The notes beneath the pieces were generated by a model. It worked only from the letters and a program-made list of their open reading frames with translations. It was not told the origin of the DNA and did no database searches. Positions 1 through 9,907 of a stretch of 64,000 bases of DNA are shown one piece after another. This DNA is from Histomonas meleagridis. Lineage: Eukaryota > Parabasalia > Tritrichomonadida > Dientamoebidae. Positions within the stretch are counted from its first letter, which is position 1. Each line of letters begins with the position of its first letter. The stretch lies in the NCBI GenBank assembly GCA_020186115.1, contig WSYJ01000158.1:1-64000 (forward strand). The letters are read 5' to 3'. Position numbers and translations under genes: made by a program.

Positions 1-46
1 CCTCCGGGGGTCGAAGACCCCTTCAATTCCCCCAGTGAAAACTTAA

Positions 47-96
47 GGTCGGGAATGATCACGAGGACCCTAGGGTCCTCGTGATCATTCCCGACC
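47..96. repeat. Perfect 50-bp palindrome
   Basis: Two exact 24-nt inverted arms (left arm begins GGTCGGGAATGATCACGAGG) face each other across a central TA. It is far more GC-rich than its surroundings. A second small hairpin (GGGGTC-GAA-GACCCC) lies at 7-21. The arrangement resembles two identical transposon ends meeting head to head around a TA target, or a fold-back element or assembly hairpin. No transposase is visible inside the window, so the element identity is inference. Confidence 0.9.
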
Positions 97-1539
97 GCAT
101 TATATACCTGAGTGGTACCACCAGTTCATTGAACATTTTTGGCTTCTTCTTGAATCTTTTTATAAACAGATTGTTGTTTGATCATACTTGGGAGTTAGAT
201 AAATTATCAAGAAGTGATGCTGTGTTACAAAAATAATATCTGGGAAATCGTCTAAAAAATGAATTAATAAAAAAATTTCAAACAGTCCCAGATGTACCAC
301 ATTATCCAATCAATCATTTGATTAATTATAGGAAATTTTACATATTATTCCTTTGTGGCACTCAATTTTTTCTAATTTTTAGACACTTTGTTTCAATTTT
401 TTTAATTTATTTTTTTTAAACACAGGGAACTCTATGTAATCATTGATTATCGGTGCACACCACGATTAAATAAATACTTATATACGAACATGTGATATGA
501 TATAATTTTTGAAAATATATATATATTCTCGCGTACTCATATATGAGTTAATTTTCTAATGCTTTATATTTTTATACCATAATGCATCATCAATCTGAAT
601 GTAACAATTTAAAAAATTTATTCCAACAAACCCGAATGTTAATAATTAATTTATCTGGTAATCAAATATTATCCAGATTAATAGCATTTAGTCAATAGTA
701 AAAAACATAATGTTTTTAATATTTTACTTGTTTTTTTGATAATTAGGGCTTCCTTAGTAATTTGACATAGAGTTTCAATTTTATAACCGAAAAATGCGTT
801 CAATTTTCTATTGTATTTTTAAAGTATTAAAATAAAAATATCACAAAATTGTCAGGACGAATTTCGGGAAAAAGCATGTTTTTACCAAATAATAATTTTT
901 TTCTTCTATTAGAGGTAAAAAGTTAGACTTGGTACAATTGTCACTTTTATTTTTAATTAATAAAATATTTATTTGCAAATACTAACTTTATATACAACAT
1001 ACTCAAATTGAAAACTTTATTCATTATATTCTATATTATATTATTATTATAATGTATTTTATCAGAGAACTTCAAACCGACACCATCCCCAATGAAAGGA
1101 TATTCCAAATTGGTGTTATGATTATTTTTACACTATTATGTTGTGTATAAAAATAATAATATATAAAAACTTCAACAAAAAACATTTGGAAGAAAAATAT
1201 ATAATGAATTTTTGAAAAATGGTGAGTTTTATTTTTGAAGGTGATCAACTTCTAGATATGATGAAAAAAAAAACATTATCTAGAGATTTTTCTCTTCGAT
1301 TGGGTGAAGAATATTCTTATCAAAGTTGATTTTCATTAGTAAAATTTTTAAAATTGATTGCTTTCTAGAAATTTCATATAACTCAACTTTTTGTATTATT
1401 TTTAATCACTATCATCTGAAACCCGGATTTCAACTAATTTTAATCGTATATTATTTTGACACTTTAACTTTTTGAGTAAGATAGCTATCGGCAAAAGCTG
1501 GCATGTTCATTGGCATTTTTTGCTTGACATTTTACTCCA
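97..1539. other. Gene-poor AT-rich stretch
   Basis: No convincing gene. One forward frame from about 120 to 420 reads protein-like for roughly 100 codons but contains an in-frame stop and no recognisable domain; it could be the decayed tail of a mobile-element gene next to the palindrome. The remainder is low-complexity AT sequence leading to the promoter of the next gene. Confidence 0.4.
1507..1511 (+). promoter_or_regulatory. Inr-like TCATT of the Hsp70-like gene
   Basis: TCATT matches the trichomonad initiator TCA(+1)YW. The A at 1509 lies 31 nt before the ATG at 1540, so the inferred 5' UTR is short, as usual in the group. Confidence 0.5.
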
Positions 1540-4500
1540 ATGCAAACAAGAGGCAACTCATACATTCTTGGTATTTCGCTTGGAAACAAGAATATTTATG
1601 GATGTATTCCGTTTTATATAAATCAGAATACAGTTTTGAGATTCATTAAAGAATCTTCAGATTCCAATGAAACAAGCATGCCTGCTTACATATCATATTT
1701 TACCCCATGTCGTATATCAGGTATTATATCTTTACGAAATTTAACAAACTATCCCCATACATTATATGATTTTAACAAGTTAGTTTCATTAAAATATGAC
1801 AGCGAAGAAAGGACTAATTTAGCGGAAAAAGTGGACTTCGATTTAGTGAAGCTTGATGATGGTTTTACAGGAATCCAATTAATTAATAATTCAACAAACA
1901 ATTCCAATTTATCAGGTGACCACAAATTAGTTCTAAGACCTGAGCAATTAATTTCTCATTTGGTTAATACCTTATTGTCACATCTTCCAATAATAGATGA
2001 AAAAATTTCAAAGGAATCTATATCAAAATTCTTGTTTTCTGTTGTGCCGTGGTGGGGCTTGTGTCGTAGACAATCCATTTATGATGTAGCATCAATTTCT
2101 GAAATTAAATCTATGGGTTTGATCAATACCAGCTTAGCAGCAGCAGCCAAATATGGCTTTGACAATTTTTTCAAAATTAAAAAAAATCAGAATGTTGTTT
2201 TAATTGATATTGGCGATACATCTATGAATGTATCTGTTTCAAATTTCGAATTCACATCTGAAGATGTATTAGCCATAAGCGTTTTAAGTTCTGTTAGCGA
2301 TTTAAGGTTTGGCGGATCAAACGTAACAGAAGTTCTAAAAGAATATATAATTGAAAACATATATGAAATTGACAAAACAAAAGGATCAAAACTTCAAATC
2401 ACAAAGAAGAATATGCCATATATCTACCAAAAAGCTAACGAAGTCAAACAAAAATTATTTATATTAAATCAATATGAAGTTGATGTGGAGTCAATTCCAG
2501 AAGGATACAAATTCAATGCTCTAATCGAAGAATTCATCAAAAAATTGAGTCCAATTACTGAAAAAGTTACGATACCTATTGAAAAAGCTCTTGAGTTTGC
2601 CAATCTTGACAAAAGTGACATTTTTGAAGTAGTTTTAATCGGCGCCGGTTCTCGAGTTAAACCTTTTGTTCAAAAAATTGCTAACTATTTTAATCTCGAC
2701 ACCAAAAGATTCAAACCTTCTATTAAATGTAACGATTATATTCCAGAAGGAATGGGATATATTTCTGCCATGCTTAATCCAAATAATCCAATAAGTGAAA
2801 ATTTCATCGTTAAAGATGTATATCAACAATATCGAACTGATTCAGATAATTGTGACATTAATATCTATGCAAAATGGATTGAAAATGGGGAAGAAAAAGA
2901 ACAATTGTTATTTGAAGATAGAACAGTTATTCCATTGACAATAAAATTCCAATGTAATTCAGATAAAATAGACATTATCCAAAATAAAATTATTATTGGT
3001 ACCATTACAGCAGAAAAACAAACAGAGATTGAAATATATCTTGGCTATTCACAAGTAATTCAAGTAAAACAATCAGAAGGAATTTCATATAAACGAAATT
3101 ATGGATTAAATGAAAATGATATTCACGAGTTTATTAAAATTGAAGATGAAACAGAAGATAAAGAGAAAAAATATCGTAAATTTGAAACATTAAAATATAA
3201 AGTTCAATCACCTCTTAATCAGTTAAAGAGACTTATAGGTTTTCTTGATGATGAAGAAAAAGAAATATACGAAAAAGCTATTGAGAAAAATGAAAAATTG
3301 AAAGATATTAGTGTCTTTGATAAAATAGAAAGTATATATAACGATTTCACCGAAGTAAAAGATAATTTAGAAAAAATTAAGAAAAAGGCATCAAATCGAA
3401 AAGAATTATGTGAATATTGTGATAGAAATTATGATAAATTAAGAAACGAATTTAATAATATGATAACTTTATTCATAAACTTAAAATTATCTGATGAAAA
3501 GCTACAAGAATATTATAATATTCTGGAAAGATATAGTAATTTGATAAATTGGTATAAGGTATCACATAAAAGCGATCCTTTTGGAATTAAGGATGAAGAT
3601 ATTTCTGAAATCGGAAGGAAATTATATTACGAAATTCATAATTTCGTGAAAAAATTAAAAGAAGATTTGACAATAGTACAACAAGAAAAAGAAAAAAGAA
3701 AATCAGAAAAACTTCAGCAGATAACTTTAAATCATGAAAAACAATTAAATTCTCTTCAAAAAATAGATACACTTGAAGAAAATATAGCTGTACTTCAACA
3801 AAAGATAGAATCACTTGGAAAAAATATGGAATTACTTGAAAAAAATATAAAAGATGCACTTCAACAAAATATAAAATCATTTGAAAATAATATGGAATCA
3901 TTTAAAGAAATTATGAAATCATTAAAAGAAAAGATAGATTCACTTGAAGAAAGGGTACAGTCAATTGAAAATGATAAAAATTCACCAGAAAAGAATGAAA
4001 CGACTTCACTTGAAGAACAGATAACTACACTTGAAGAAAAGATAACAGCTTCACTTAAAAAGGAGATAACAGCTTCACTTAAAAAGAAGATAACAGATTC
4101 ACTTGAACAAAAGATAACAGATTCACTTGAACAAAAGATAACAGATTCACTTGAACAAAAGATAACAGATTCACTTGAAGAAAAGATAACAGATTCACTT
4201 GAACAAAAGATAACAGATTCACTTGAAGAAAAGATAACAGATTCACTTGAAGAAAAGATAACAGCTTCACTTAAAAAGGATATAACAGCTTCACTTAAAA
4301 AGAAGATAACAGATTCACTTGAACAAAAGATAACAGCTTCACTTAAAAAGGATATAACAGCTTCACTTAAAAAGGAGATAACTACACTTGAACAAAAGAT
4401 AACAGATTCACTTGAACAAAAGATAACTACACTTGAAGAAAAGATAACTACAATTGAAAATTATAATTATCAAAGTATTGATATGAGAAAGGTGAAACGA

Positions 4501-4581
4501 TATTTTACCAAATCAACATTAATTATCATTGGTGTCATTGTCATAATAACCTTTATAATATTGCTTGCAATTAAGGCATGA
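1540..4581 (+). CDS. Tail-anchored Hsp70-like protein with octad-repeat coil
   Basis: The N-terminal ~420 residues follow the Hsp70/Hsp110 ATPase fold but with altered signature loops: phosphate-1 reads ISLGNKN instead of the usual DLGTT type, phosphate-2 reads DIGDTSMNVS, and the adenosine motif reads IGAGSRVKPFV. A beta-rich segment (~430-530) and a helical, Hsp110-like segment (~550-720) follow. Residues ~735-980 are coiled coil, the last half made of near-identical ITDSLEQK / ITASLKKD octads. The C-terminus (about 988-1012) is one hydrophobic helix with almost nothing after it, so the protein should be a tail-anchored membrane protein facing the cytosol. There is no N-terminal signal. The degenerate loops make ATP hydrolysis doubtful; a scaffold or tether role is inference. 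The stop is TGA. It converges with the Rpt1 gene. Confidence 0.8.
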   Translation: MQTRGNSYILGISLGNKNIYGCIPFYINQNTVLRFIKESSDSNETSMPAYISYFTPCRISGIISLRNLTNYPHTLYDFNKLVSLKYDSEERTNLAEKVDFDLVKLDDGFTGIQLINNSTNNSNLSGDHKLVLRPEQLISHLVNTLLSHLPIIDEKISKESISKFLFSVVPWWGLCRRQSIYDVASISEIKSMGLINTSLAAAAKYGFDNFFKIKKNQNVVLIDIGDTSMNVSVSNFEFTSEDVLAISVLSSVSDLRFGGSNVTEVLKEYIIENIYEIDKTKGSKLQITKKNMPYIYQKANEVKQKLFILNQYEVDVESIPEGYKFNALIEEFIKKLSPITEKVTIPIEKALEFANLDKSDIFEVVLIGAGSRVKPFVQKIANYFNLDTKRFKPSIKCNDYIPEGMGYISAMLNPNNPISENFIVKDVYQQYRTDSDNCDINIYAKWIENGEEKEQLLFEDRTVIPLTIKFQCNSDKIDIIQNKIIIGTITAEKQTEIEIYLGYSQVIQVKQSEGISYKRNYGLNENDIHEFIKIEDETEDKEKKYRKFETLKYKVQSPLNQLKRLIGFLDDEEKEIYEKAIEKNEKLKDISVFDKIESIYNDFTEVKDNLEKIKKKASNRKELCEYCDRNYDKLRNEFNNMITLFINLKLSDEKLQEYYNILERYSNLINWYKVSHKSDPFGIKDEDISEIGRKLYYEIHNFVKKLKEDLTIVQQEKEKRKSEKLQQITLNHEKQLNSLQKIDTLEENIAVLQQKIESLGKNMELLEKNIKDALQQNIKSFENNMESFKEIMKSLKEKIDSLEERVQSIENDKNSPEKNETTSLEEQITTLEEKITASLKKEITASLKKKITDSLEQKITDSLEQKITDSLEQKITDSLEEKITDSLEQKITDSLEEKITDSLEEKITASLKKDITASLKKKITDSLEQKITASLKKDITASLKKEITTLEQKITDSLEQKITTLEEKITTIENYNYQSIDMRKVKRYFTKSTLIIIGVIVIITFIILLAIKA
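4018..4460 (+). repeat. In-gene 24-nt tandem repeats encoding ITDSLEQK-type octads
   Basis: A 24-nt unit (ATAACAGATTCACTTGAACA + AAAG) is repeated with few substitutions; variants encode ITASLKKD, ITASLKKK and the 7-residue ITTLEEK. Nucleotide identity between units is high, so copy number is likely to vary by slippage or unequal exchange. Confidence 0.9.
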
Positions 4582-5018
4582 TAAAGAATGTTGATGCTTT
4601 TGTGCTCGAATTTGTTTTATTTCTCAATATTTATAGCGAATATAATTATCACATTTATTTTTCTTAAATAAAAACAAATTTTGATATAACTTTCAATGCA
4701 CAAAGTTTTTTTTATGTAAAAAATTGGTGTGATAAACATTCGAAAAATACTTAAAACATTTTGATGAAATCCAAAACTTCAGCTGAATAAATTTGTTTGT
4801 ATCGATATATTAATTGAATGATCAGAAACTGTTTTACACAGAAAAATTATCGTCATTCTGAAATTCCTATCGTTTTTACATGGAATTTTTAATTAAACCA
4901 TAAAAAGAATATAACTCATTAATGGCATGAAACAGAAATTGGTTCATTTGTTTAAACTCTTTTATAATGAGAAATAGTATTATAAATCAAATAAAAATGT
5001 GTTCAGGCTGATTATATT
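4582..5018. other. Convergent 3' intergenic region
   Basis: AT-rich spacer between two genes that end toward each other. It presumably holds both 3' UTRs. I see no further gene or structured element. Confidence 0.5.
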
Positions 5019-6284
5019 TTAGTTGTACTGCATATATTTTGGTGTTGCTGAGAACTTTGAATACCCTTTGATTACCTTATTAATAGCATCCAAGAAGTCC
5101 TTTTCTGAAATCGCTTTTCTTCTCGATCTAATCGCAATGATACCTGCCTCTGTACAAACGCTTCTAATATCAGCTCCTGTTGAGTTCTGACATAATCTTG
5201 CCAATAACTCATATCGAACTCCTCTTTCAACGCTCATCGATCTGGTATGAATCTTAAAGATTTGTACCAAACCATCTAAATCTGGTACAGAAAACTCAAT
5301 TTTCCTGTCAAGCCTTCCCGGACGCATCAAAGCGGGGTCTAATGTGTCCGGTCTGTTCGTCGCCATCAAAACCTTAACGTTCCCCCTGCTGTCAAAACCG
5401 TCCAACTGCGAAATCAACTCGAGCATCGTCCTCTGGACCTCCTGTCCAGCGCCGTCTTCGTCACCAGAACGGGTCGTACCAAATGCATCGACCTCATCGA
5501 AGAAGATAATGCAACTTGGTTTGGTTCGAGCCATCTTAAAGATTTCACGAACCATTCTTGCGCCTTCACCAATATATTTCTGTACAAGCTCACTGCCAAT
5601 GACTCTGATAAAGACAGAGTCGGTCCTGTTGGCTACTGCACGAGCTAAAAGAGTTTTTCCTGTTCCAGGCGGACCATAGAAAAGAACACCTTTGGGGGGA
5701 TCAATTCCGAGCTTCTCAAAGCGCTCTGGATGCATTAAAGGCATTTCTATGATTTCTTTAAGTTTTTCGATTTGTTCTTTACAGCCACCAATATCTGCAT
5801 ATGTGACATCTGGTTTTTCTTCGACTTGCATTGTTGTAACAATTGGGTCTATTCTTGGCGGAAGTGGAAGTGAAATACTGAGAACACGATGATCAAGTCC
5901 TACTCTAAGATTTTCTGTGATATCTGATGGTGCAACATTTTTGGAAAGTTCAACTACATATTTTCCTGCATGAGGTAATGAAACGATGTAATGTTGTTTC
6001 TCATTTGGAACTGGTGGTAAAATTTTATCACAATTACCAACATATAAAAATGGTTCTGAAAGCATTTTACGATCTTTCTCGAGATCCCATTCGTTCATAG
6101 GAAGAAATCCAGTATCGCTACTAGTGACTCCTCTGATTGTATCAATGCTTGATCTCATTTTTTTGATCTCTTTTTCTGTTTCTGTGATCTCTTTTGCATA
6201 TGGTCCTTTTGAATATGTTTCCATAATTGCAAGATCTGTTTCATCTAATGGAACAAAATCATCATCTTTTTCTTCTTGAGTCAT
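5019..6284 (-). CDS. RPT1: 26S proteasome regulatory ATPase subunit Rpt1 (PSMC2)
   Basis: An AAA+ ATPase of the 19S base ring that unfolds ubiquitinated substrates and feeds them to the 20S core. At 421 residues it is the normal length. Order: N-terminal coiled coil (~30-55), OB domain (~75-150), AAA module with Walker A GPPGTGKT at 204-211, Walker B IIFFDEVD at 259-266, and the arginine-finger segment MRPGRLDRK. The C-terminal stretch ([18 protein letters not shown], ending [12 protein letters not shown]) identifies Rpt1 rather than the other five paralogues. It begins at an ATG at 6284; the stop is TAA followed by A. GC content is higher in the AAA half than in neighbouring genes, consistent with a highly expressed conserved gene. 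Cytosolic and nuclear. Confidence 0.97.
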   Translation of the reverse strand: MTQEEKDDDFVPLDETDLAIMETYSKGPYAKEITETEKEIKKMRSSIDTIRGVTSSDTGFLPMNEWDLEKDRKMLSEPFLYVGNCDKILPPVPNEKQHYIVSLPHAGKYVVELSKNVAPSDITENLRVGLDHRVLSISLPLPPRIDPIVTTMQVEEKPDVTYADIGGCKEQIEKLKEIIEMPLMHPERFEKLGIDPPKGVLFYGPPGTGKTLLARAVANRTDSVFIRVIGSELVQKYIGEGARMVREIFKMARTKPSCIIFFDEVDAFGTTRSGDEDGAGQEVQRTMLELISQLDGFDSRGNVKVLMATNRPDTLDPALMRPGRLDRKIEFSVPDLDGLVQIFKIHTRSMSVERGVRYELLARLCQNSTGADIRSVCTEAGIIAIRSRRKAISEKDFLDAINKVIKGYSKFSATPKYMQYN

Positions 6285-6928
6285 TTCGTAAATGGGTTGA
6301 AAACTGACGAATTTACGATAAATTTACATTGAAAACATTCTAAACGGCCGCTGCCGACCAATTATGGGCACTTTTTGTAACCAGACAAAGCTTCTTAAAA
6401 TTTAACTTGGCGCACAAATTTTCTAGAAAATTAATCATGATTTTACTTATTTAAATATTCCTTATTATATATAAGGAAATGCGAATTTAAATTGCCTTTT
6501 TTTTTACTCAAAAATATTATCTACATATGTCATTGTATAACGATAGGTGAAACAAGTTTAGACATGATAAATTACAAACGAAAAAGTGTTTAAGTCTTGA
6601 TCATTTTAACTTTATTTACAATTTGATGAATATATTTTTAAAAATCATGGTAAATTTGCCTTTAGAACCACGAAACGACGATGATCAAGGAATCCAGATA
6701 TGATTTTACTAAAGGCACATGAAATATTTCAATGAAATCTTGTGTAAGATTTATGCTCTTTTGATCTTTACGGATACTGTACGTAGTCTGAAACATTGTT
6801 GTTTCTTATCATCATGAGAATCAACTTCCGTATAATGCAAATTTAAAAAAAACTTTTTTACCTAGCTACACTGCTTTTTAGTGACTTAACATTCATCAAG
6901 TATTGTCAAAAACATATTTTTATAAAAT
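6285..6928. other. Promoter side of Rpt1 and ankyrin-array flank
   Basis: No gene seen. The Rpt1 promoter lies at the left end; on the minus strand it contains GGCCGTTTAG about 60 nt before the ATG but no clean TCAYW initiator. The right part is plain AT-rich sequence up to the end of the ankyrin array. Confidence 0.4.
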
Positions 6929-8404
6929 TTATATGACATTAATATCAATTCCTTCTTGTTCAAGAAGTAATTTAACTATTTCTGTATGACCATCTCTAGA
7001 TGCTTTAATAAGTGCTGTTTTAAATATTTTAAATAATTTCCAAATATTATTTTAAAATATCAAATTATTAAAATAAATTTTAAATAAAACAAATAAATAT
7101 CTTTAGCATTAATATCAATTCCTTCTTGTTCAAGAAGTAATTTAACTATTTCTGTGTGACCATTTAAAGATGCATACATAAGTGCTGTATAAAATAATTT
7201 AAATAATTTCCAAATATTATTTTGACATACAAAATTATTAAAATATATAATAAATAAAACATATAAATATTTTTAGCATTAATATCAATTCCTTCTTGTT
7301 CAAGAAGTAATTTAACTATTTCTGTATAACCATTTGAAGATGCCTTAATAAGTGCTGTTTCAAATATTTTGAATTATTTCCATATAAAAAAAATATGTTT
7401 TAAATAAAACAAATAAATATATTTAGCATTAACATTAATGCCTTTATGTTCAAGAAGAAATTGAATGATTCCAATGAAACCATCCCTAGACGCAAAAACA
7501 AGCACATTGCAAAACAATTATATAAAATTCCAAATATTAATTTTAAATAACAAATTATTAAAACAAATATCAAATAAAGTAAATAAATATTTTTAATAAG
7601 ATCAATTTCTTTTTGTTCAAGAAGTAATTTAACTGTTTCTATTTGACCATGATAAGATGCAATCATAAGTGCTGTTTTAAATATTTTAAATAATTTCCTA
7701 ATATTATTTTGAAACTTTAAGTAATTAAAATAAATTTCAAATAAAACAAATAAATAGTTTTAGAATTAATATCAATCCCTTCTTGTTCAAGAAGTATTTT
7801 AACTATTTTTGTATGACCTTTCCAAGATGCCCACATAAGTGCTGTATAAAATATTTTAAATAATCTCCAAAAATTATTTTGATATATTAAATTATTAAAA
7901 TAAATTATAAATAAAACATATAAATATCTTTGGCATTAATATCAATTCCTTTTTGTTCAAGAAGTAATTTAACTATTTCTGTATGACCGTTCCAAGATGC
8001 AAGCATAAGTGCTGTATAAAATAATTTAAATAATTTCCAAATATTATTTTGAAATATGAAATTATTAAAATAAATTTTAAATAAAACACATGAATATCTT
8101 TCGCATTAATATCAATTCCTTCTTGTTCAAGAAGTAATTTAACTATTTCTATATTACCTTTTTCAGATGCACTAATAAGTGTTGTTTTAAATAATTTAAA
8201 TAATTTCCAAATATCATTTTAGAATATTATGTTATTTAAATCAATATTAAATAAAACAAATAAATATTTTTATGATTAATATCAATTCCTTCTTGTTCAA
8301 GAAGTAATTTGACTATTTTTGTATCACCATTTATAGAAGCTTTCATAAGTGCTGTTTTAAATAATTTTAATAATTTCCAAATATTATTTTAAAACATCAA
8401 AACA
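6929..8404 (-). repeat. Nine ankyrin cores in a 170-bp tandem array with frame-breaking spacers
   Basis: Read on the minus strand, nine units each encode an ankyrin core of the form TALIKASxNGHTEIVKLLLEQ followed by EGIDINAKD. The marker CCTTCTTGTT (plus strand) recurs at about 6951, 7121, 7291, 7441, 7609, 7779, 7948, 8118 and 8288: seven of the eight intervals are close to 170 bp and one is 150 bp. All nine cores are free of stops. The ~71 nt between cores (GGAAATTATTTAAAATATTT and similar) puts successive cores in different frames, often with a stop. The last unit (6929-7018) instead ends with an in-frame TAA directly after GIDINVI. Either this is the fragmented tail of the upstream DUF3447 gene or the cores are joined in RNA; canonical GT-AG removal would not keep the frame. 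Confidence 0.8.
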
Positions 8405-9574
8405 TCAAAATAAATTATATTCAAACCAAATTATTAAAATAAATTTCATATATTTCAAATAAATAGTTTCAGCATTAATATCAATTCCTTCTTGTTTCAA
8501 AATATATTTAAAAAATTCAATGTTTTTAGAATCGAATGAGTAATATAATATATTTTTTGGGATTTGTTTGTTTTGAAGGAAATGTTTCGTAAGATATAAA
8601 TTTCCAAGTTGTGCTGATGAATTAATGATTTCATCATTAATCTGCATTCCCTTCTCTTTTAAAAATGTTAAAATTTCATAGTTATAATATAAAACACATT
8701 TACTTCCTAATTTTTCTAATGTTTTAATTTCTTTGATATTGTTTTCATAAAGATAATAAAAGATATCATTTTTATGAAATTGAATTGCAGTTTCAGATGC
8801 TTCTTCAAATGATAAATGATTTTGTTCACATAAATGAATTATCTCTAAATTTCCACCTGCAATTGCATATTTTCCTGTGTTTTTTATATTAGCATTATTC
8901 ATAAGTAAATATCTAAAACATTTAACTGCTGAAAAAAATGCTGCATAATCAATTAACGAGACATTCGAATGGTTAATAAATGAACATCTTTCATAAAGTG
9001 ATGGTTTGATAGTCTGATTGATATCAAAACCATTTTGTGATAATATTTCTTGAAGTTTTTCTATTTCATCATTTCGAATAATTTGTGCAATTTTATTTGG
9101 ATTATGTCCTTCTTTAACATATTTTTTATGAAGCTCAAAATCATTTTCTACAATTTTTACATAAAAAGAATCATAATAATAAGGATTTTTAGGTTTGATC
9201 AAATTTTTAATATATTTTGAATCAAGAATATTTTGTTCATTCATCTTATTCATGATATAAAATGATTCGTATGAGGACTTTTTATCAAGAAAACGTGAAA
9301 ACATTCGAAGGATTTTTGATTCGATTTTATGGTTTTCTTCAAATGCTTCAATTCCTTTAAGAAATTCTAAGTATATATCAATATCATTAATGTTCGTAAC
9401 AAGTTTGATATATATCATTTGAATGATAACTGTATTAAAAGATAATGGATAAATATTGTCAAATTTATTAGCTATGGAATTAATTGATTGAACAAGATTT
9501 TTTGAGTTTAAATTAAAAATTATTTGTCTGATTGATAAAAATGTTTCCCATTCATCCTGATTCTGGTTTATCAT
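8405..9574 (-). CDS. DUF3447-type ankyrin protein (head of the array locus)
   Basis: A 389-residue frame from an ATG at 9574. The N-terminal half is helical and not otherwise recognisable. From ~150 it has the segment typical of trichomonad DUF3447 proteins (FELHKKYVKEGHNPNKIA, then LIDYAAFFSAVKCFRYLL, then GKYAIAGGNLEIIHLCEQNH). It ends in a first ankyrin core (FFKYILKQEGIDIN) and runs about 18 codons into array-type spacer before a TGA. The natural protein probably continued into the nine cores downstream. Members of this family are cytosolic repeat proteins of unknown function that are highly expanded in trichomonads. No clear Inr is visible before the ATG. The same head recurs, decayed, at about 34.3-35.3 kb. 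Confidence 0.75.
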   Translation of the reverse strand: MINQNQDEWETFLSIRQIIFNLNSKNLVQSINSIANKFDNIYPLSFNTVIIQMIYIKLVTNINDIDIYLEFLKGIEAFEENHKIESKILRMFSRFLDKKSSYESFYIMNKMNEQNILDSKYIKNLIKPKNPYYYDSFYVKIVENDFELHKKYVKEGHNPNKIAQIIRNDEIEKLQEILSQNGFDINQTIKPSLYERCSFINHSNVSLIDYAAFFSAVKCFRYLLMNNANIKNTGKYAIAGGNLEIIHLCEQNHLSFEEASETAIQFHKNDIFYYLYENNIKEIKTLEKLGSKCVLYYNYEILTFLKEKGMQINDEIINSSAQLGNLYLTKHFLQNKQIPKNILYYSFDSKNIEFFKYILKQEGIDINAETIYLKYMKFILIIWFEYNLF

Positions 9575-9907
9575 TTTTCTGCTTTGTTACAAAAAAAATT
9601 CAGAATATATAAAAAGTTATATCTTTCATCTTAAAAATTGTCAAAGCATGGTTGGATCAATTTTAATTTTTTAGAATAAGCAAATCTTCATAAAACCCAC
9701 CTTAACTTTTTATCTGAGTTATTTTAATGGCTCTTTCGATATAGATATGTTTTTTTTTGGACGATCTATTAAAAAGCTATTCTTGATTGAAAAAAAATTC
9801 ATACATAAGAAATTTGATAATAATTTTCAAAGAAAAATCATGTTGAAGATTAAATCATTAATAAATTTTACAAATTAAAAGAAAACTTTTAATTTAAAAA
9901 CAGTTTA
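9575..9907. other. Intergenic spacer
   Basis: AT-rich sequence between the DUF3447 start and the 3' end of the WD40 gene. No gene or structured element seen. Confidence 0.5.

Noticed and set aside
7010-7105. Spacer between ankyrin cores as a canonical GT-AG intron
   Set aside because: The only recurrent GT to the acceptor-like ACAG is 76 nt, leaving 94 nt of exon per 170-bp unit, which breaks frame; two units lack the AG and one lacks the GT, and no ACTAACACACAG-type trichomonad acceptor is present.
6929-8404. CRISPR-like array
   Set aside because: The repeats encode ankyrin cores and the spacers are related to each other rather than unique; the genome is eukaryotic.
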